Positions 1-4,300 of a stretch of 6,178 nucleotides of DNA are shown here, in pieces (within the stretch, counting starts at the first letter, position 1; each line of letters starts with the position of its first letter). The position numbers and the translations under genes are program-made. Source of the DNA: Verrucomicrobiota bacterium (lineage in GTDB: Bacteria > Verrucomicrobiota > Verrucomicrobiia > Limisphaerales > SXQI01); contig WBXJ01000170.1 of assembly GCA_008933045.1 (NCBI GenBank), forward strand, positions 1 to 6,178, read 5' to 3'. Below the pieces are notes generated by a model. It did no database searches. It was not told the DNA's origin and saw only the letters and a program-made list of their open reading frames with translations.

Positions 1-243
1 ATCGACGCGCTCAAGAGTGCGGGTCAGGAAGTCAACACATGGCGCTTGGGGGAACACATGATCGCCAAAACAGTTTGCCGCCACGCCGTAAAGGCCAATG
101 ACCTGCTGGCCGGGCCAGAACTCGAAAAACTGGTCGAGGACCTGCGCCACTGCAAGATGCCTTATACCTGTCCGCATGGACGACCCACGTTGATCGAAAT
201 GAATCTTCGTGAGTTGGAAAAAAAGTTTGGACGCATTCAATAA
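1..243 (+). CDS. mutL: DNA mismatch repair protein MutL, C-terminal fragment (5' end outside window)
   Basis: The frame is open from base 1 to the TAA at 241-243 and gives the last 80 residues of MutL; the gene begins before the window. The fragment is the C-terminal dimerisation and endonuclease domain. It shows the VCRHAVKAN block (fragment residues 25-33) and the CPHGRP block (57-62, bases 169-186), followed by the usual short tail ending in ELEKKFGRIQ. In the MutL family these Cys/His blocks bind the metal ions of the latent nicking endonuclease. This points to the methyl-independent type of mismatch repair, in which MutL itself nicks the daughter strand, rather than the MutH-dependent type of E. 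coli. The DQHA(x)2E(x)4E motif that would confirm this lies upstream and cannot be seen. The next gene starts 18 bases after the stop on the same strand, so read-through transcription is possible, though the two functions are unrelated. Confidence 0.95.
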   Translation: MDALKSAGQEVNTWRLGEHMIAKTVCRHAVKANDLLAGPELEKLVEDLRHCKMPYTCPHGRPTLIEMNLRELEKKFGRIQ

Positions 244-261
244 TTTCACCATCGTTATCCA

Positions 262-2667
262 ATGAAAAAAATCCTCCAACTGTGTTGGGTTTGTTCGGTC
301 ATCAGTCTTTGCGGTGTCAGCATGACTGTCAGCGCGGAAACAATGCCCGCGAATGTTACCCTGCAAGCACCGGTGAACTATCAGGTTTTCCAGCGATCCT
401 CCTCTGGCTCTGGAGCCGTAGTCGTGCAAGGGACACTCCAACTGAATCAGGGCGTGAGCAGCCCTGTAGAGCTTCAGGCACGGGTGCTGGGAGAAGGCCG
501 AGGCGGAGTGTTGCCTGGCACTTGGCAACGGTTGCCCTCCGATCCTCGGGTGCGGCATTTCAAAGGAAATCTGTTGGCACCGGCAGGCGGGTGGTACCGG
601 TTGGAAGTTCGAGTCCTCCTCGGTAACAAGCCTGTGGTGACCAACACGGTTGATCACGTCGGGATCGGTGAGGTTTTTGTCATCGCGGGCCAGTCCAATT
701 CAGGAAACCACGGGGAAGGACGTCAACACCCCAAAAGCGGCACCGTAGCGGCATTTGATGGGCGTGGGTGGCGTTTGGCAGAGGATCCCCAGCCTGGTGC
801 GAGTGGGGACGGAGGCAGTTTTATCCCCGCGTTTGGAGATGCCCTCAGCAAACATCTCGGCCTACCCATCGGCGTGGTGTGCCTCGGTGCCGGTGGCACG
901 AGTGTGCGGGAATGGTTGCCCAAAGGGGACACCTTCGATTCTCCACCGACGACTTTTGCAAGCACCGTCGCCGTGGGAGACGGACTGTGGGCAAGCTCGG
1001 GAGATCTATTCCATCGTCTGGCCAGTCAACTAAAAGAACTCGGCCCTAACGGCTTTCGCAGCGTGCTATGGCATCAAGGCGAATCCGATTCGCAACAGGC
1101 GGCAGGACACAATATTTCGCCCCAAAAATACGCGCTTTATTTGCAACGGATCATCGAGTCCAGCCGCCAATGGGCCGGTTGGTCGGTGCCTTGGTTCGTT
1201 GCACAAGTGAGTTATCACACCCCCACTGCAACCGGTTCGCCCGAGCTACGAGCGGCGCAATCGAGCCTCGTGCAATCGGGTCTGGCGTTAGCGGGGCCCA
1301 ACACCGATGAACTGACGGGGGATTACCGAGATAGCAACGGTCAAGGCGTCCACTTTAGTAGTAAAGGCCTACAAAAACACGGTGAACTCTGGGCCCAAAT
1401 TGTAGGCCCTTGGATCGAAACCCAAATGAAAACCCGAGCAAAATCGACAAAAACTATCACTCTGGAATCCGACGTGCCCGCATTTACCTTGCCCGAGGCA
1501 CTGGTGTGCGAAGACGGCACCCGCGTCACGAACAGCGACATCTGGCAGAATAAACGGCGGCCAGAATTGTTGCGCATTTTCGAGCGGGAGATTTATGGCA
1601 AAACCCTTCTGGGCCGACCTGAGACATTGCGATTTGTGGTTCGTGAGGAAAAACCCGCAGCTCGGGGGGGCAAAGCGACACGGCTACGAGTCGGTGTACT
1701 TTTCGAAGGCACCGAACAAGGCCGACAAATGGAGTTATTAATCTATCTACCCAATGGAGTCACGGGTCGCATCCCGCTATTTCTAGGACTCAATTTCGAT
1801 GGCAACTACACCATTACCGAAGAGCCTGATATCCCGCTCCCTCAACATTTTGTGAAAGGGTTAAGCCCGAATCGTGTGACGAACAATCTGGCTACTGAAT
1901 CCTCCCGAGGATCGCTCCGTGGTTTATGGCAGGTGGATCAAATCTTGGAACGTGGTTATGGCTTGGTCACGGCGGGGTACGGAGAAATCGAGCCAGACGC
2001 CGCTGGAAACTGGCAGAAAGGGCCACGGGGCCTAGGAACCCAGCCCGGCCCTGGGGATTGGGGCACGGTGGGGGCTTGGGCTTGGGGTCTCAGTCGAGCA
2101 CTGGACTACCTCGAAACGAATCCCCGCGTGGATTCCAAACGCGTCGCCCTGATCGGGTTCAGTCGTCTGGGTAAAGCCGCGCTTTGGTGTGGGGCGCAAG
2201 ATGAGCGTTTTGCCATGATTGTTTCCAACGAATCAGGGGCAGGCGGTGCCGCTCTAAGTCGTCGAATTTTCGGGGAAACAGTCGAGAATCTGGCCACGGG
2301 TTTGGGCCATTGGTTCGCACCTAATTTGGCCCAGTATATCCAGCGCGAAGCATTTTTGCCGGTGGATCAGCATGAGTTGATCGCTCTACTCGCTCCACGT
2401 CCGGTGCTCATCACCAGCGCGGTAGAAGATTTATGGAGCGATCCCAAGGGCGAATTCCTCGGTGGACTCCATGCCAGTTCTGTCTACCACCTTCTGGGAG
2501 TTGAAGGTATGACTACCCAAGAATGGCCTAAAGCCAACGAACTCGTGAGTAGCAGGATCGGATATTTTATGCGCTCAGGAGCGCATAGTGTGACCGCTGC
2601 GGACTGGCAGGCCATGCTCACCTTCGCCGATAAACACCTTAAGGCTCCAACCGGTGCCCAGCCGTAA
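262..2667 (+). CDS. Exported bimodular carbohydrate esterase: SASA/SGNH acetylesterase domain fused to CE15 glucuronoyl esterase domain
   Basis: The 801-residue protein starts with a Sec signal peptide (KK, hydrophobic core, probable cut after VSA at residue 25), so it acts in the periplasm or outside. Residues about 30-128 look like a beta-sandwich. Residues about 132-385 are a sialate-O-acetylesterase-like (SASA, CE6/CE20-related) domain with GQSN (nucleophile Ser145), WHQGESD (270-276) and the His block GVHFS (His364). Residues about 405-795 are a CE15 domain: IYGK near 444, GYGEIEPD (572-579), DWGTVGAWAWG (599-609) and GFSRLGKAA (632-640, nucleophile Ser634, Arg635). Glu657, Asp723 and His775 lie 23, 89 and 141 residues after the Ser, the spacing I recall for OtCE15A of Opitutus terrae. 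CE15 enzymes cleave esters between glucuronic acid on xylan and lignin alcohols; SASA-type enzymes remove acetyl groups. Dual action on acetylated glucuronoxylan is inferred. The ATG at 262 is chosen for the signal peptide; no Shine-Dalgarno precedes it. The exact CE family of the first domain is uncertain. Confidence 0.88.
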   Translation: MKKILQLCWVCSVISLCGVSMTVSAETMPANVTLQAPVNYQVFQRSSSGSGAVVVQGTLQLNQGVSSPVELQARVLGEGRGGVLPGTWQRLPSDPRVRHFKGNLLAPAGGWYRLEVRVLLGNKPVVTNTVDHVGIGEVFVIAGQSNSGNHGEGRQHPKSGTVAAFDGRGWRLAEDPQPGASGDGGSFIPAFGDALSKHLGLPIGVVCLGAGGTSVREWLPKGDTFDSPPTTFASTVAVGDGLWASSGDLFHRLASQLKELGPNGFRSVLWHQGESDSQQAAGHNISPQKYALYLQRIIESSRQWAGWSVPWFVAQVSYHTPTATGSPELRAAQSSLVQSGLALAGPNTDELTGDYRDSNGQGVHFSSKGLQKHGELWAQIVGPWIETQMKTRAKSTKTITLESDVPAFTLPEALVCEDGTRVTNSDIWQNKRRPELLRIFEREIYGKTLLGRPETLRFVVREEKPAARGGKATRLRVGVLFEGTEQGRQMELLIYLPNGVTGRIPLFLGLNFDGNYTITEEPDIPLPQHFVKGLSPNRVTNNLATESSRGSLRGLWQVDQILERGYGLVTAGYGEIEPDAAGNWQKGPRGLGTQPGPGDWGTVGAWAWGLSRALDYLETNPRVDSKRVALIGFSRLGKAALWCGAQDERFAMIVSNESGAGGAALSRRIFGETVENLATGLGHWFAPNLAQYIQREAFLPVDQHELIALLAPRPVLITSAVEDLWSDPKGEFLGGLHASSVYHLLGVEGMTTQEWPKANELVSSRIGYFMRSGAHSVTAADWQAMLTFADKHLKAPTGAQP
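2053..2087 (+). other. Potential G-quadruplex motif inside the CE15 coding region
   Basis: Five G-runs lie close together on the coding strand: 2053-2056 (4), 2060-2063 (4), 2070-2074 (5), 2078-2080 (3) and 2084-2087 (4). The loops are 3, 6, 3 and 3 bases, which satisfies the usual G3+N1-7 rule with one run to spare. The stretch encodes the conserved Gly/Trp-rich segment GDWGTVGAWAWG of CE15, so protein conservation plus GG-ending codon context may account for it. Whether it folds in DNA or mRNA is unknown. Confidence 0.5.
2568..2587. repeat. Perfect 9-base inverted repeat with 2-base centre
   Basis: Arms TATGCGCTC (2568-2576) and GAGCGCATA (2579-2587) are exact reverse complements around the centre AG. 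As RNA it would fold as an 8-bp stem with a CAGG loop. It lies inside the esterase gene about 80 bases before its stop and overlaps the codon of the putative catalytic His775 (CAT, 2584-2586). There is no T-tract after it, so it is not an intrinsic terminator. A repeat of this size can occur by chance in 6 kb. Confidence 0.45.
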
Positions 2668-2746
2668 CCTCCAAGGCGTTTTTCGCGTGAATCCAATTCT
2701 TTTTCTGGCGTCCAAGAAAACGTGCTGTTAGCTTAAAGTCATTCAT
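2668..2746 (+). other. Intergenic spacer with imperfect hairpin; possible 5' regulatory region of the next gene
   Basis: This 79-base gap is the longest in the window. TTTTCTGG (2701-2708) and CCAAGAAAA (2712-2720) can pair into an 8-bp stem with one bulged A (2714) and a CGT loop. The 3' arm is followed by CGTGCTG rather than a T-run, so it is a poor rho-independent terminator on the + strand. T-rich runs at 2679-2683 and 2699-2704 precede or form the hairpin. No convincing -35/-10 pair was found; TTAGCT (2729-2734) is a weak -10 candidate only. No Shine-Dalgarno precedes the ATG at 2747. The spacer may hold a promoter or an mRNA structure, but the sequence does not decide this. Confidence 0.35.
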
Positions 2747-4267
2747 ATGATCATACTCTTACGTTTGTTCTCGTTCCTCGTGCTCGGCCTCAGCCTAGTC
2801 ACTCCTCCCCGCGCGCATGCGGTAGAAACCGACAACGATGGCTTCAAACCCATCTTTAACGGCAAAGATTTGAATGGTTGGGAGGGAAACACCAATTTTT
2901 GGTCGGTCAAGGATGGAATGATCCAAGGCCAAACGACTGCCGAGAATCCCACCAAAGGGAATACTTTCCTAATCTGGCGTGCGGGAACCGTCGATGATTT
3001 TGAATTTCGTTGGTCCTTCCGGATGGTAGGCGGAAATTCTGGCGTGCAATACCGCAGCAAGGACTTCGGCAACTATGTCGTCGGGGGGTATCAAGCGGAC
3101 TTCGAGGCGGGCGACACCTATTCCGGTATTCTTTATGAAGAACGCGGCGCACGGGGGATTATGGCCGAACGTGGCCAAAAGGTGGAATGGGATAAGGACG
3201 GAAAGAAGACTGTCCTCGGCTCAGTGGGAGATTCTAAAGCAATCCAAGCCGCGATCAAAAAAGAGGGCTGGAATGAATACCAGATCCTAGTTCAAGGCAA
3301 CCATATCATCCACAGGATCAACGGCTTAACGACGGTGGATGTCGTTGATGGAGATCCAAAAAATCAAGTTTTTAGCGGCATTTTAGCCCTGCAGTTGCAT
3401 GCAGGCCCTCCGATGTTGGTTCAGTTTAAAGACCTACAACTCAAAAGGCTTAAGCTCAGCAACAACCGGAAGAAAATAGTGCTGGTCGCTGGCAAAGCCA
3501 GTCACTCCCGAGGTGACCACGAGTTCAATGCCGGCGTTCAATTGTTGCACAAATGTTTGACGGGCCAGCCAGGCGTCCTCAGCACCTATTACCTCAACGG
3601 GTGGCCGATGGATACAACCGCATTTGATAATGCGGATTCTATCTTGTTTTACGCGGACGGCGGTGCCGGACATCCCGCGATTCAGGGTGATCATCTTGCG
3701 ATTCTAGATGCTCTCGCCGACAAGGGAGTGGGCCTTGCGTTCGCCCATTACGGCGTGGAAGTTCCCAAGGAACGAGGGGGTAAAGAATTCTTGAAATGGG
3801 CTGGAGGTTATTTTGAGGCAGACTGGTCGATCAACCCGACTTGGGAAGCCAGTGTGACGCTCCCCACCCACGAAGTGACCCAAGGCGTCCAACCGTTCAC
3901 CATCATGGACGAATGGTATTATAACATGCGTTTTCGGCCACAGATGAAAGGTGTGAGTCCTGTGGTCTTTGCGATCCCGCCGGATTCGACTCGGCAGGGA
4001 GCCGACAGCCCTCATGGCGGTAATAAATTCGTGCGTGACCAACAAGGAACCGAACGAGCTGAAGTCTTAGGTTGGGTTTCGGAAGGTGCGAATCGCGGCT
4101 TCGGTTTCACGGGAGGTCATTTCCACAAGAATTGGGGCGATGATAATTTTCGGAAACTGGTTCTAAACGCCTTGATTTGGACGGCCCATCTGGAAGTGCC
4201 TACAGAGGGTGTGATCTCAACCGTCACAGCAGAAGACTTGACCCGGAATCTCGACACTAAGAAATAA
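2747..4267 (+). CDS. Exported fusion of a DUF1080 (3-keto-disaccharide hydrolase-like) domain and a ThuA-like domain
   Basis: The 506-residue protein has a signal peptide with probable cleavage after AHA at residue 25, so it is exported. Residues about 33-236 are a DUF1080 (PF06439) domain of concanavalin-like beta-sandwich fold: FKPIFNGKDLNGW (33-45), FRMVGGNSGVQYR (91-103), GGYQADFE (113-120), GILYEERGARGIMA (127-140) and the closing strand VQFKDLQLKRL (225-235). Characterised members cleave 3-keto-glycosides made by C3 oxidation of a sugar. Residues about 243-482 are a ThuA-like (PF06283) class I amidotransferase-fold domain: KIVLVAGKASHSRGDHEF (243-260), ILFYADGGAGHP (299-310), GVGLAFAHYGVE (327-338), DEWYYNMRF (388-396) and GFGFTGGHFHKNW (451-463). 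ThuA with ThuB handles trehalose-type disaccharides in rhizobia through keto intermediates. The two halves suggest keto-sugar processing; the substrate is unknown. Spacing of 79 and 33 bases and the same strand allow co-transcription with its neighbours. Confidence 0.87.
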   Translation: MIILLRLFSFLVLGLSLVTPPRAHAVETDNDGFKPIFNGKDLNGWEGNTNFWSVKDGMIQGQTTAENPTKGNTFLIWRAGTVDDFEFRWSFRMVGGNSGVQYRSKDFGNYVVGGYQADFEAGDTYSGILYEERGARGIMAERGQKVEWDKDGKKTVLGSVGDSKAIQAAIKKEGWNEYQILVQGNHIIHRINGLTTVDVVDGDPKNQVFSGILALQLHAGPPMLVQFKDLQLKRLKLSNNRKKIVLVAGKASHSRGDHEFNAGVQLLHKCLTGQPGVLSTYYLNGWPMDTTAFDNADSILFYADGGAGHPAIQGDHLAILDALADKGVGLAFAHYGVEVPKERGGKEFLKWAGGYFEADWSINPTWEASVTLPTHEVTQGVQPFTIMDEWYYNMRFRPQMKGVSPVVFAIPPDSTRQGADSPHGGNKFVRDQQGTERAEVLGWVSEGANRGFGFTGGHFHKNWGDDNFRKLVLNALIWTAHLEVPTEGVISTVTAEDLTRNLDTKK

Positions 4268-4300
4268 TTAACGATCCCCACCGTTTTCCCTGTTTTTGAT
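4268..4300 (+). other. Short intergenic spacer without visible ribosome binding site
   Basis: Thirty-three pyrimidine-rich bases separate the DUF1080-ThuA stop from the next ATG. No purine-rich Shine-Dalgarno, no terminator-like hairpin followed by T's and no promoter pair is visible. AACG (4270-4273) and CGTT (4281-4284) could pair over 4 bp only. The short gap supports co-transcription of the two flanking genes. Confidence 0.5.

Noticed and set aside
292..315. Possible lipoprotein signal around Cys17 of the bimodular esterase (VISLCG)
   Set aside because: The residue before the Cys is Leu and no Leu sits at -3, so it does not fit a lipobox; cleavage after VSA at residue 25 fits better.
3388..3405. 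Inverted repeat CCTGCA / TGCAGG with 6-base loop
   Set aside because: It has only 6 bp, lies within a conserved DUF1080 strand (LALQLHAGPP) and has no T-tract; chance is sufficient.
3704..4045. Open frame of 113 codons on the - strand inside the ThuA domain region
   Set aside because: It lies fully opposite a recognisable, conserved coding region, has no recognisable domain and no start signal; it is a shadow.
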